In this document: positions 45,336 through 53,581 of the stretch, one piece after another | How positions within the stretch are numbered: position 1 is the first letter of the stretch | Layout of the letters: every line of letters begins with the position of its first letter | Made by a program: the position numbers and the translations under genes | Notes under the pieces: generated by a model | The model's database searches: none | The model's input: the letters and a program-made list of their open reading frames with translations, nothing else | What the model was told of the DNA's origin: nothing | From: Neotamlana sedimentorum | GTDB lineage: Bacteria > Bacteroidota > Bacteroidia > Flavobacteriales > Flavobacteriaceae | NCBI RefSeq assembly: GCF_000943565.1 | Contig: NZ_JTDW01000004.1 | Location: forward strand, 434,001-498,000 | DNA: 64,000 bases | Direction: 5' to 3'

Positions 45336-46568
45336 ATGGCTACATTATATCTAGGAAGTTGCGATACTGGAAAGCGACCGAATAACCGGAAAACGTACTT
45401 AAAACCCTACCACATGGATGGTCTTTTACTTGATAAAGTTTCGTTTAGAGACGACGACAGAACCAAGTGGCGTTCGTTTAGAAATGTTGATGGAAACGAG
45501 GTTTTAATGCTACAACAATTTTTGTTTGATGCTGGTTTTATGCCTCGAAACGACTTTAGTGGCATTTTTGGTTATGTTACTCAAGCGGCTGTAAGGCTAT
45601 TTCAAGAATATGTGCGCACGGTAGAAAATGTTAGCACAATGGTGCCGGATGGTATTGTTGGTGCTGGTACCATGAAACATATAATGCGGTGGAAAAACAA
45701 CGGTATAACTTCGGTTTGGAGCCAATTTAAAACCAACCCAACACCACAATATATAAACTGGATTAATCTTTTAAATAAAGCGAAACAACACTACGCTTTA
45801 AACCCAGGCCCTATTTTAAGTGAATTTAATACATTAGGCAAAACGTACTCCAGCATAAAACCACACGATTGGGATTTTAGTACCGATAAAATTCACCTAA
45901 TTGGTGTTCGTAGAAACCAAAATGAAAGTACTACAAAACGTAAAAACGACGATTTATTCTTTTTATTAATTAATGGTATGGTATTTACATTTTGGGGATC
46001 GACAGACCCGAGTGTAACCATGGCACAACGCCAAGACGAAGCCTTTTTAATTGAAGGCCAACACTTATATAGATTTGGATGGCACAAAATAACCAACGAA
46101 CGTAAAATATATCGTGCCTTAAAGCCTAAAAACCCAAAAGGCGTTATGATTCTTCGCGATTGGGATAATAATAATTCTCTAACAAACAACGATTTAAAGG
46201 TTGTCGATAATCAAGGTCGTACAAAAGGGCTTCAAGTAAATCCAAGCATTAATATTCATTGGACCGGAGTTGGAAGCTCTAATTTTTCGGCAGGATGCCA
46301 AGTTATTGCTGGTAAAAGCTATTTAAATCATAACAACAAACTACAAAACTGCTCGGGCTTTGCTTCAACGAGTTACAGCGGATTAACAACTTCAAAAAAG
46401 AAAACAAAAGGCGCTTACAATATGTTTACCGATTTGGTACTTTGTTATGCACCTCCAAATATTTCTGAACTTTATTACACGCTCGGACGTGAGGAATCAC
46501 TCGATTTATCTTCGGAATTTGGAAGCGATTTTGCTTCAAAAACCTTAACAAAGCTTCAATCGATTTAA
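45336..46568 (+). CDS. peptidoglycan-binding protein with L,D-transpeptidase-like catalytic motif
   Basis: A 410-residue protein without an obvious signal peptide. Residues about 45-110 form a PG_binding_1 repeat (VLMLQQFLFDAGFMPRND, IFGYVTQAAVRLFQEY, PDGIVGAGTMKHIM). A C-terminal part (about 180-335) contains FFLLINGMVFTFWGSTDPS and NIHWTGVGSSNFSAGCQVI, where His...Ser-x-Gly-Cys (Cys321) recalls the YkuD/L,D-transpeptidase site; this is pattern similarity only. It lies 6 bases after the CHAT gene. The lack of export signal is odd for a cell-wall protein and may mean the product is delivered by cell lysis or a contractile or other system. Not a family I can name with certainty. Confidence 0.72.
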   Translation: MATLYLGSCDTGKRPNNRKTYLKPYHMDGLLLDKVSFRDDDRTKWRSFRNVDGNEVLMLQQFLFDAGFMPRNDFSGIFGYVTQAAVRLFQEYVRTVENVSTMVPDGIVGAGTMKHIMRWKNNGITSVWSQFKTNPTPQYINWINLLNKAKQHYALNPGPILSEFNTLGKTYSSIKPHDWDFSTDKIHLIGVRRNQNESTTKRKNDDLFFLLINGMVFTFWGSTDPSVTMAQRQDEAFLIEGQHLYRFGWHKITNERKIYRALKPKNPKGVMILRDWDNNNSLTNNDLKVVDNQGRTKGLQVNPSINIHWTGVGSSNFSAGCQVIAGKSYLNHNNKLQNCSGFASTSYSGLTTSKKKTKGAYNMFTDLVLCYAPPNISELYYTLGREESLDLSSEFGSDFASKTLTKLQSI

Positions 46569-46590
46569 AACCATAAAAACTTATTACCCC

Positions 46591-46941
46591 ATGAAAAACC
46601 CAATTAAACTTTTCACATTAATTACTACTTGTTTACTGCTTAGTTCATGCTATTCTGTACGACTTCGTAGTGTAAACGGCACTTATCAACCCGATCCGCT
46701 ATTATCGCGAAACGATTATTACAGAGGCATGGAAGTTGTAGAACTCGATACGGTTATTAAAATTGATATAGTTTCAAAAGACTTCACCTATTTAATTAAA
46801 GAAACCGACGCTTGTAAATCTGGCAAACTACATACGGTTGAATTTAAAAACACGTTTGGAGGCTCACTTTTAAGTGTATTTTCTTTTGGAAAAAAACGCA
46901 AGCTTAAAGTTAAATATGTATGCATGAAACCTACAAATTAA
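46591..46941 (+). CDS. small lipoprotein of the CHAT operon
   Basis: A 116-residue lipoprotein: MKNPIKLFTLITTCLLLSSC is a clear lipoprotein signal. The mature part starts YSVRLRSVNGTYQPDPLL and is beta-rich with two Cys (TDACKSGKLHTVEF and KYVCMKP) that could pair. The family is unknown to me. It lies 22 bases after the peptidoglycan-binding protein and 4 bases before the FAD oxidase gene, so it belongs to the same transcription unit. It could be an outer-membrane partner or immunity-like factor (inference). Confidence 0.72.
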   Translation: MKNPIKLFTLITTCLLLSSCYSVRLRSVNGTYQPDPLLSRNDYYRGMEVVELDTVIKIDIVSKDFTYLIKETDACKSGKLHTVEFKNTFGGSLLSVFSFGKKRKLKVKYVCMKPTN

Positions 46942-46945
46942 AATT

Positions 46946-48562
46946 ATGGCAACTACAAAAACACACGATTTAAAAACATGGGACACCTTACATAACAACG
47001 GTTCTTTCCCATTAAAAAAACTATACATAACAGAGTTAGAAGGCGATGGTATTCTTCCAAAAAAAATCGACCGATATAACGATGCTGTTATTGAAATTCA
47101 GCGTTTAATAAAAGAAACTTACGATGCCAATCATGGATTTAGAGCCTATGGTTCGGCTTGGTCATTAAACCATATTGCACATCATAAAGACCGCATGCAT
47201 TACAATGGCTTTATGAATATTCATATTCCTATTCAATCAGAAAATTTACATAACGATACAAGTTTTAATGCCGAAAATTTATTTCTATTTCAATGTGGCA
47301 CTACAATTAAACGAATTTCTGAAGTGCTCTCATCTCACGGCAAATCATTAAAAACTACAGGCGCTAGTAACGGACAAACTATAGCGGGTTGTATTTCTAC
47401 TGGCGTTCATGGTTCGGCTTTCCAAGTAGGTTCGGTACAGGATTATGTTGTAGGGTTACATTTAATAACGGGTCCCAATGTTGACGACAGTGTTTATATA
47501 GAACCCAAAAGTAAAGCGGCATTAAATGATACTTTTGCCAAATCGATTTCAAAACAAATTATTAGAGACGATGCCATGTTTTACGCCGCATTGGTTAGTT
47601 TGGGTAGCTTCGGATTTATTCACGGTGTCGTAATTGAAGCCGAACCACGTTTTTTACTTAATCGTTATGTTCGAAAAATTGATAAAAATATCGCGTTACA
47701 GCTCGCTGATACTTTAGATTTTAAAAATTCTACATTCAAAATAGCTGCGGAAACAACACCTGATGGTTTTGGTAAAACACCATATCATTACAAAGTATTT
47801 GTAAATCAATACAGTAATGAAGCAGAATACGTTGTTGAACTTATGTATAAGCATGATTACAGAAACGATTATAAAGACCCGTTTCCAATAATTAAGCAAT
47901 CCTTATACATGGATTTAATTCATTTATTTACCAAAATGGCAGAAAACTGGCCCAAAAGTATACCTTGGCTGATTAAGCGTTTAGAAAAATCGATTTTGCC
48001 AAAAGTCGACGAAGATTTAACCGGAACCTTACCCGAAATATTTTGGGATGCGCCATACCAAGGACCCGCTTTTGCTTGTTCGGTTGGTATTGACCACAAA
48101 GATGCTTCGAAAGTTTTAAAACTATTATGCGATTTAACCACTAAAGAAGGACCAATACCAGGTATTTTCGCCATGCGATTTGTTAAACAAACGAAAGCTA
48201 CATTAGGATTTACAAAATTTCCAATTACTTGTATGTTAGAAATTGATGGTGTACAGTGGAATAAAACTAAAAAAATAATGAGTTTCGAAAAATATTGCAC
48301 TCGAATTATTGAAGTTTTGCAAGAAAACAACATCGATTTCACTCAGCATTGGGGAAAAGGAAGTCATTGGAAATTTAAAGACTTGGTAAATTACATGTAC
48401 GGTGAAGATGCCGTAAACACATGGAAATCACAAAGAAAAAAATTATTAAGTGCCGATATGTTACATTTTTTTGCCAACGACTTTTTGTATGAAACAAAAT
48501 TGGTAGAAGACGATATCATTATAGAACCTACAAATCCGCAAACCGACGACTTAATAACTTAA
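46946..48562 (+). CDS. FAD-binding oxidase of the PCMH/gulonolactone oxidase type
   Basis: A 538-residue flavoprotein. The FAD-binding PCMH domain is shown by RAYGSAWSLNHIAHHKD, FQCGTTIKRISEVLSSHGKS, TTGASNGQTIAGCISTGVHG and GSVQDYVVGLHLI. The C-terminal cap (about 250-500) has FTQHWGKGSHWKFKDLV and resembles aldonolactone oxidases, whose C-terminal HWxK motif is here HWGKGSHWK. Substrate may be a sugar acid lactone or a similar alcohol, oxidised with release of H2O2. No signal peptide is seen. It sits 4 bases after the small lipoprotein; an oxidase next to a CHAT protease is an uncommon pairing. Confidence 0.82.
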   Translation: MATTKTHDLKTWDTLHNNGSFPLKKLYITELEGDGILPKKIDRYNDAVIEIQRLIKETYDANHGFRAYGSAWSLNHIAHHKDRMHYNGFMNIHIPIQSENLHNDTSFNAENLFLFQCGTTIKRISEVLSSHGKSLKTTGASNGQTIAGCISTGVHGSAFQVGSVQDYVVGLHLITGPNVDDSVYIEPKSKAALNDTFAKSISKQIIRDDAMFYAALVSLGSFGFIHGVVIEAEPRFLLNRYVRKIDKNIALQLADTLDFKNSTFKIAAETTPDGFGKTPYHYKVFVNQYSNEAEYVVELMYKHDYRNDYKDPFPIIKQSLYMDLIHLFTKMAENWPKSIPWLIKRLEKSILPKVDEDLTGTLPEIFWDAPYQGPAFACSVGIDHKDASKVLKLLCDLTTKEGPIPGIFAMRFVKQTKATLGFTKFPITCMLEIDGVQWNKTKKIMSFEKYCTRIIEVLQENNIDFTQHWGKGSHWKFKDLVNYMYGEDAVNTWKSQRKKLLSADMLHFFANDFLYETKLVEDDIIIEPTNPQTDDLIT

Positions 48563-48571
48563 AAATATTTC

Positions 48572-48579
48572 TATTTTTG
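48572..48579 (+). promoter_or_regulatory. possible internal promoter before the coiled-coil membrane protein
   Basis: TATTTTTG matches TAnnTTTG exactly in the 76-base gap, 59 bases before the ATG at 48639. No -33 TTG at good spacing, so confidence is low. Confidence 0.35.
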
Positions 48580-48638
48580 AGGCATTAAACTATAGCTCAA
48601 ACAAATTTAACTCCAACAAAATCTAAAATATTTAAATC

Positions 48639-49076
48639 ATGTCAGACAAATCTAATTTTCCGTATAAAACCCTTATTTGGGCACTAGTGGCTCTCATTGC
48701 TCTTTTTCTATTTAAAAGTCAGTTTGAAAACCTTTTAACCAATGCCTCCGAACTAAATATTATGGGTGTTGTTATTAAAACAAACGATAAAAATGCCCAA
48801 CGTTTAAAAGATTCTTTAAATAGATACAAAACCGAAGTAGATAAAACCATAACCGATTTAACCGATCAACTTTCAGAAAACGAAGCAGATATAAAGCAAC
48901 TCGTTTTAAACAACTCCGATTTAAAAAAGCAAATAACGTCCTGCACTGGAGATAAGGTTAACCAAACACCGGTTTTTGTTGGCACGGATATTATGAAAAT
49001 GCTTAAAAGAAATAATGAATTAAAAGCTAAAACCAACGAAATTAAGAAGGTTGATATTTTGAGTTATAAGAAATAG
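48639..49076 (+). CDS. membrane-anchored coiled-coil protein
   Basis: A 145-residue protein with one N-terminal membrane helix (TLIWALVALIALFLF, residues about 11-25) and then a soluble part rich in coiled-coil heptads (KDSLNRYKTEVDKTITDLTD and NEADIKQLVLNNSDLKKQI). It has a single Cys near residue 106. I do not recognise the family. It is the last gene on this strand before the convergent ABC permease, 22 bases away, and is likely co-transcribed with the CHAT block although an internal promoter is possible. It could anchor the complex at the inner membrane (inference). Confidence 0.7.
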   Translation: MSDKSNFPYKTLIWALVALIALFLFKSQFENLLTNASELNIMGVVIKTNDKNAQRLKDSLNRYKTEVDKTITDLTDQLSENEADIKQLVLNNSDLKKQITSCTGDKVNQTPVFVGTDIMKMLKRNNELKAKTNEIKKVDILSYKK

Positions 49077-49098
49077 TATTTTTAATTTCAATTTATTA

Positions 49099-50193
49099 TT
49101 ATCCTTTAACATCGAGAGCATCTCGCAGGGCATTACCAATAAGCATGAAAGCCATAACCAAACTCATAATACAAAGTCCTGGAATAACGGCTAAATAAGG
49201 TTTTCCTAAAATAATATAATTATAGTGATCTTTAATCATGGCGCCCCAACTAGACATGGGCGGTTGTGCACCAATACCTAAAAAGCTTAAGCCACTTTCT
49301 ATTAAAATAGCCGATGCAAAATTAGCTGCCGATATTACAATTACTGGCGCCATAATGTTAGGTAAAATATGTTTAGTAATAATTCTAAAATGACTGTATC
49401 CTAAAGCTTTAGCAGCCGTAACATATTGCATTTCTTTAACCGAAATAATTTGTCCGCGTACAACACGAGCAACTTCTACCCACATGGTTAATCCTACAGC
49501 TATAAATACTTGCCAAAAGCCTTTTCCTAACGCTAAAGTAATGGCTATTACTAAAAGTAAGGTTGGAATAGACCAAGTTACATTAATTATCCACATTATG
49601 GCCGCATCTACTTTACCTCCAAAATATCCAGCTAAACTTCCCATAAAAATACCAATAACTAAAGATATAAACACAGCAACAAAACCAATAAAAAAAGAAA
49701 TTCTAGCACCAACAAGAATACGACTTAATAAATCGCGACCATACTTATCGGTTCCTAGTATAAAGTTTTTTTCATTTATGAAATCTTCGGCCGACTTATT
49801 AGGAAAAACATTTAAATTAAGTTTTTTTTCTGTACCTAATAAGCCATCAGAAGTATATTCTGTATAAAACAAATTATTATTCTCAATTTTATAATTAGAA
49901 ATAGGCACTTCAGTATTTATATTTATTTTACCAAAGAATAATTTATCGAAAATATTTTGCTTGGTTTTTAAATCTGAAGGAATAGTGAGCACTTGAACTT
50001 TAAAACCAGGTTTTTTAGAATGGATTGCCAAATGCATTTGGTTAGCATATTGCGAATTATCTGGTGCGAGTACATAAGAAAACACCGAGACCAAACCCAC
50101 AATAATTATATAGATGAAGCAAAAAACGCCCCAAAAGTTTTTCTTAAACTTTTGAAGCGCTAATTGTTTTAATGACTTTGATTTTTCTGCCAT
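49099..50193 (-). CDS. oligopeptide-type ABC transporter permease (OppC/DppC family)
   Basis: A 364-residue permease. An N-terminal membrane helix (WGVFCFIYIIIVGLVSVFSY) is followed by a soluble periplasmic stretch, then FILGTDKYGRDLLSRILVGA, the family signature, and five further helices with the EAA loop VKEMQYVTAAKALGYSHFRI. The C-terminus ends NALRDALDVKG. In Bacteroidota this is usually an orphan permease with the OppB and ATPase genes elsewhere; only this subunit is in the window. It follows the protease gene by 7 bases on the same strand. Confidence 0.94.
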   Translation of the reverse strand: MAEKSKSLKQLALQKFKKNFWGVFCFIYIIIVGLVSVFSYVLAPDNSQYANQMHLAIHSKKPGFKVQVLTIPSDLKTKQNIFDKLFFGKININTEVPISNYKIENNNLFYTEYTSDGLLGTEKKLNLNVFPNKSAEDFINEKNFILGTDKYGRDLLSRILVGARISFFIGFVAVFISLVIGIFMGSLAGYFGGKVDAAIMWIINVTWSIPTLLLVIAITLALGKGFWQVFIAVGLTMWVEVARVVRGQIISVKEMQYVTAAKALGYSHFRIITKHILPNIMAPVIVISAANFASAILIESGLSFLGIGAQPPMSSWGAMIKDHYNYIILGKPYLAVIPGLCIMSLVMAFMLIGNALRDALDVKG

Positions 50194-50200
50194 AAAATGT

Positions 50201-52339
50201 CTACTTTTTAACTGCTGAAGCCACCTTTTTAATTGGGTAAGATGCTTTTAAATCTTCTAATACATTTAAAGCTTCTTCAATGTAAACATCTTTACTTAAA
50301 CTCTTGTGCCATCGTTCCCGTTTTTCTTTTAAATCTGAAGAGTCATTTTCAATCAAGGATTTTTCAAAAGTTGTTGAATAGAAATTTAAATGAGCGTTAT
50401 AATCATCAATAGCATCGAATTTTTTTGACTCTGCTTCATTTTTTTCATTTTGTTTCACATAATCATTGTAGTTTAATGAGAAAACAGTTTCATCAATTTT
50501 ATTTTTAACCCATTTAGCATTTTCATCTATTAATGCAATTTGCGGATTATTTTTCATTCGCTCATTACTTTTAGCCACCGTAGTCTCGTAATCGAAGTAA
50601 TTTTCCCAAGGAGTATAAATAGCTGGGTCTATTTCGTCCCAAGGTAATGGGTTATCCTTATCTTTTTCACCAACATTTATATAAGTAAAACGCCCAGGAA
50701 CAGTAACATCACTTTTTACTCCTTCTAACTGAACCGAACCTCCGTTAATACGATAATATTTTTGTGTTGTTAAAGCCAAGGCTCCTAAATCACCAGCATT
50801 ATTGTTACGTAACATATTATTTAAGTTCATAACATTTTGCACAGTACCTTTTCCGTAGGTTTGCTTACTTCCAATAATAATTGCTCGTTTATAATCTTGC
50901 ATTGCTGCAGACATAATTTCGGAAGCAGAGGCTGAAATTTCGTTTACTAAAATCACCAATGGACCATCCCACGAAATAGATTTGTCTCTATCCTTAAGCA
51001 CCTCCTTGGCTTCGCCCGTAGAACGTACTTGTACAATAGGACCATCTTTTATAAATAGACCTGCCATTTCTACCACAGTAGGCAATGATCCTCCACCATT
51101 ATTTCTTAGATCTAGAACTAGACCTTCCATTCCTTCAGCTTTTAAATGCTCTATTTCAGCCTTAACATCTTTAGCTGCGTTAATATTCTTATAATCCTGA
51201 AAATCAACATAAAAAGCTGGCAAATTAATTATACCAAATTTTTTTCCATCTTTTTCAACTACTGAAGCCTTAGCATAAGTATCTATAATTTCAACAATAT
51301 CCCGAGTAATTGTAATGTCTTTAATCGTCCCATCAACCTTCTTAACGGTTAATGTTACTTTAGTTCCTTTAGGACCTTTTATGTAATTAATGGCATCGTT
51401 AATTCGCATACCAACAATATCCACAGGAGTGTCCTCGTCTTCTTGCTTTACTTTTAAAATAACATCTTCAACTTCAAGCTCTTCTCCTTTCCAGGCAGGA
51501 CCGCCAGAAATTAACTCAACCACTTTTATATAATCCATTCGTTTTTGTAAACGAGCTCCAATACCTTCTAGTTTTCCTGACATACGTTGATCGAAATCTT
51601 CTTTATTTTTAGGAGCCAAATAATAGGTATGCGGATCGAATTCTTCTACAATTGTATTTACATAAATTGCAAACCAATCTTCTCTTGTTTGGTCATCTAT
51701 ATAATCTTCAAAAATAATATTCAATGATTTTAAAGTAGCTTCTCTTGCTTCTTTCTCAATTTCAGCATCAGATTTTACAGTATACGACGGGTCTTTTTCT
51801 TTTTTTTGTTTTTCTTCTCTTTTAAGATCGTCGTAGTTTGAAATAGTTGAAAATTTTAACTGTTTTCTCCAACGCTCCGTCATTTCTTTTTTATTTTTCG
51901 GGAAATCAGCCTTTTCTGTATCACTATCATAAGATTCGTTAATAGTATAATCGAAAGGTTTAGCTAAAACTGCTTTGTATATTTCTTTAGCTTCCGCAAT
52001 ACGTTGTAACGTTCTTTGATTAACAACATTAAAAAAAGTTATATCTGTTGCCTTTAATTGATCGTCGATAGTTAACTTAAACTTTTCGAAATCTTTAATA
52101 TCCGACTCATAAAAATAACGTTTAAAAGGATCGGTTATAGAAATATAATCTTCGAAAAAATCTTCCGAAAATGTATCATCAAATTGAATTGGATCAAAAT
52201 GCCCTTGTTCTAAAACAAAGGTTATAATTTGAATTAATAATTTATCCTTGTCTGGGTTATCAAATTTTTTTGTAGTAAAACTGCACGAAGCAAATGCTAA
52301 TAACAATACCAAAAGCATTGCTTTATAATTCCTTTTCAT
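50201..52339 (-). CDS. carboxy-terminal processing (tail-specific) protease, S41 family lipoprotein
   Basis: A protein of 712 residues from the ATG at 52339, whose MKRNYKAMLLVLLLAFASC is a lipoprotein signal; an ATG at 52351 would add MRKI. The middle contains a PDZ domain (IGARLQKRMDYIKVVELISG, KGPKGTKVTLTVKKVDGT), then the S41 catalytic core with LRNNGGGSL, VNEISASASEIMSAAMQDY (Ser) and SKQTYGKGTVQN (Lys), forming a Ser-Lys dyad. The C-terminal Prc/DUF3340 domain follows. Such enzymes degrade or trim envelope proteins, including peptidoglycan hydrolases. It precedes the ABC permease gene on the same strand. Confidence 0.95.
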   Translation of the reverse strand: MKRNYKAMLLVLLLAFASCSFTTKKFDNPDKDKLLIQIITFVLEQGHFDPIQFDDTFSEDFFEDYISITDPFKRYFYESDIKDFEKFKLTIDDQLKATDITFFNVVNQRTLQRIAEAKEIYKAVLAKPFDYTINESYDSDTEKADFPKNKKEMTERWRKQLKFSTISNYDDLKREEKQKKEKDPSYTVKSDAEIEKEAREATLKSLNIIFEDYIDDQTREDWFAIYVNTIVEEFDPHTYYLAPKNKEDFDQRMSGKLEGIGARLQKRMDYIKVVELISGGPAWKGEELEVEDVILKVKQEDEDTPVDIVGMRINDAINYIKGPKGTKVTLTVKKVDGTIKDITITRDIVEIIDTYAKASVVEKDGKKFGIINLPAFYVDFQDYKNINAAKDVKAEIEHLKAEGMEGLVLDLRNNGGGSLPTVVEMAGLFIKDGPIVQVRSTGEAKEVLKDRDKSISWDGPLVILVNEISASASEIMSAAMQDYKRAIIIGSKQTYGKGTVQNVMNLNNMLRNNNAGDLGALALTTQKYYRINGGSVQLEGVKSDVTVPGRFTYINVGEKDKDNPLPWDEIDPAIYTPWENYFDYETTVAKSNERMKNNPQIALIDENAKWVKNKIDETVFSLNYNDYVKQNEKNEAESKKFDAIDDYNAHLNFYSTTFEKSLIENDSSDLKEKRERWHKSLSKDVYIEEALNVLEDLKASYPIKKVASAVKK

Positions 52340-52516
52340 AATTTTTCTCATCTATTAAATTTAGTTGCTCTAGGAAGCACGACATTATTTTTACTAAAAT
52401 AGTAGAAAAAAGTATGCCAAAACAATCAAACGCTACTAATTTTTTGTTAAACGACCTTATTTAATCTTTTAATATGTAATTTATGTATTTTAGCGCATAG
52501 AATTTAAACAAACAGT

Positions 52517-53293
52517 ATGGCAGAAAGACCACTTATTTTAGTAACTAACGATGATGGCATAAATGCTCCTGGAATTCGTGCTTTAATTGAAGTTATGAAT
52601 GAGCTTGGAGATGTAGTTGTAGTAGCTCCAGACAGCCCGCAAAGTGGCATGGGACACGCTATTACGTTGTACTCCACGCTTTTTGCAGATCCTGTAACCA
52701 TAGACCAAGGTCCACAAACAGAATACAGCTGCTCCGGAACACCTGCCGATTGTGTAAAAATTGCCATTAGAGAAATTGTAAATAGAAAACCAACGCTTTG
52801 TGTTTCAGGTATTAATCATGGGTCTAACGCTGCGATTAATGTGATTTATTCGGGAACTATGAGCGCTGCTATTGAAGCTGGTATTGAAGGTATTCCTGCC
52901 ATTGGATTTTCACTATTAGATTATGGTCATGATGCTAATTTTGAACCATCGAAATCTTTTATAAAAACCATTACAGAGCAAGTTTTAAAACATGGTTTAC
53001 CCGAAGGTATTGTTTTAAATGTAAACATACCAAACGTAACTAAAGATGCTATAAAAGGTATTAAAATTTCTCGACAAGCACGATCGAATTGGGTTGAAGA
53101 ATTCGATAAACGCCAAACACCACAAGGAAAAGATTATTACTGGCTTACTGGAAAATTTGTTAATTTAGATGACGGCAAAGATACCGACTCCTGGGCGCTA
53201 GAGAACAATTATATTTCGATAGTCCCAACACAATTCGATTTAACTGCACATCACTTTATAAAGAATTTAGAAAACTGGAATTTAAATGATTAA
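52517..53293 (+). CDS. surE: 5'/3'-nucleotidase SurE
   Basis: A 258-residue metal-dependent phosphatase. The N-terminal metal site is LVTNDDGINAPGI, followed by VAPDSPQSGMGHAIT, CSGTPADCV, and the hallmark GINHGSNAAINVIYSGTMSA with AGIEGIPAIGFSLLD. It hydrolyses nucleoside monophosphates and is tied to stress survival in other bacteria. It is divergent from the protease gene and overlaps the next small membrane gene by 8 bases, making a translationally coupled unit. Confidence 0.97.
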   Translation: MAERPLILVTNDDGINAPGIRALIEVMNELGDVVVVAPDSPQSGMGHAITLYSTLFADPVTIDQGPQTEYSCSGTPADCVKIAIREIVNRKPTLCVSGINHGSNAAINVIYSGTMSAAIEAGIEGIPAIGFSLLDYGHDANFEPSKSFIKTITEQVLKHGLPEGIVLNVNIPNVTKDAIKGIKISRQARSNWVEEFDKRQTPQGKDYYWLTGKFVNLDDGKDTDSWALENNYISIVPTQFDLTAHHFIKNLENWNLND

Positions 53294-53570
53294 AAAAGAC
53301 GTTATTATAGGAATAATAGTTGGCTTAGTTGCCAATACAATTGGCTTAATATTAGCAGCAATGTTACTTGGTGGTGGCGACGATTTTACCGCTGTTATTA
53401 AAGCAGCCATTAGTGAAGGTTTTTTAGGTAAATTAATAAGTTTAGGTGCTATTTTAAACCTGATTGCTTTTTTTGTTTTTATTAGAAAACGACAAGATTA
53501 CAAAGCGCGCGGTGTACTTTTAATAACTGTTATTTTAGCTGTATGTACCTTTATTTTTAAAATATTTTAG
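53286..53570 (+). CDS. small integral membrane protein between surE and lpxB
   Basis: A 94-residue protein with three predicted membrane helices (about 5-26, 45-65 and 73-93) separated by a glycine- and aspartate-containing loop (LLGGGDDFTAVIKAA) and a basic one (IRKRQDYKARG). It overlaps surE by 8 bases and precedes lpxB by 11. I do not recognise the family, but a protein of this size in this place is familiar from flavobacterial genomes. Its function is unknown. Confidence 0.75.
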   Translation: MIKKDVIIGIIVGLVANTIGLILAAMLLGGGDDFTAVIKAAISEGFLGKLISLGAILNLIAFFVFIRKRQDYKARGVLLITVILAVCTFIFKIF

Positions 53571-53581
53571 ACCATTAATAA

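Noticed and set aside
47714-48342. 61- and 140-codon minus-strand frames inside the FAD oxidase gene
   Set aside because: Antisense shadows of a conserved flavoprotein frame; no start context or family match.
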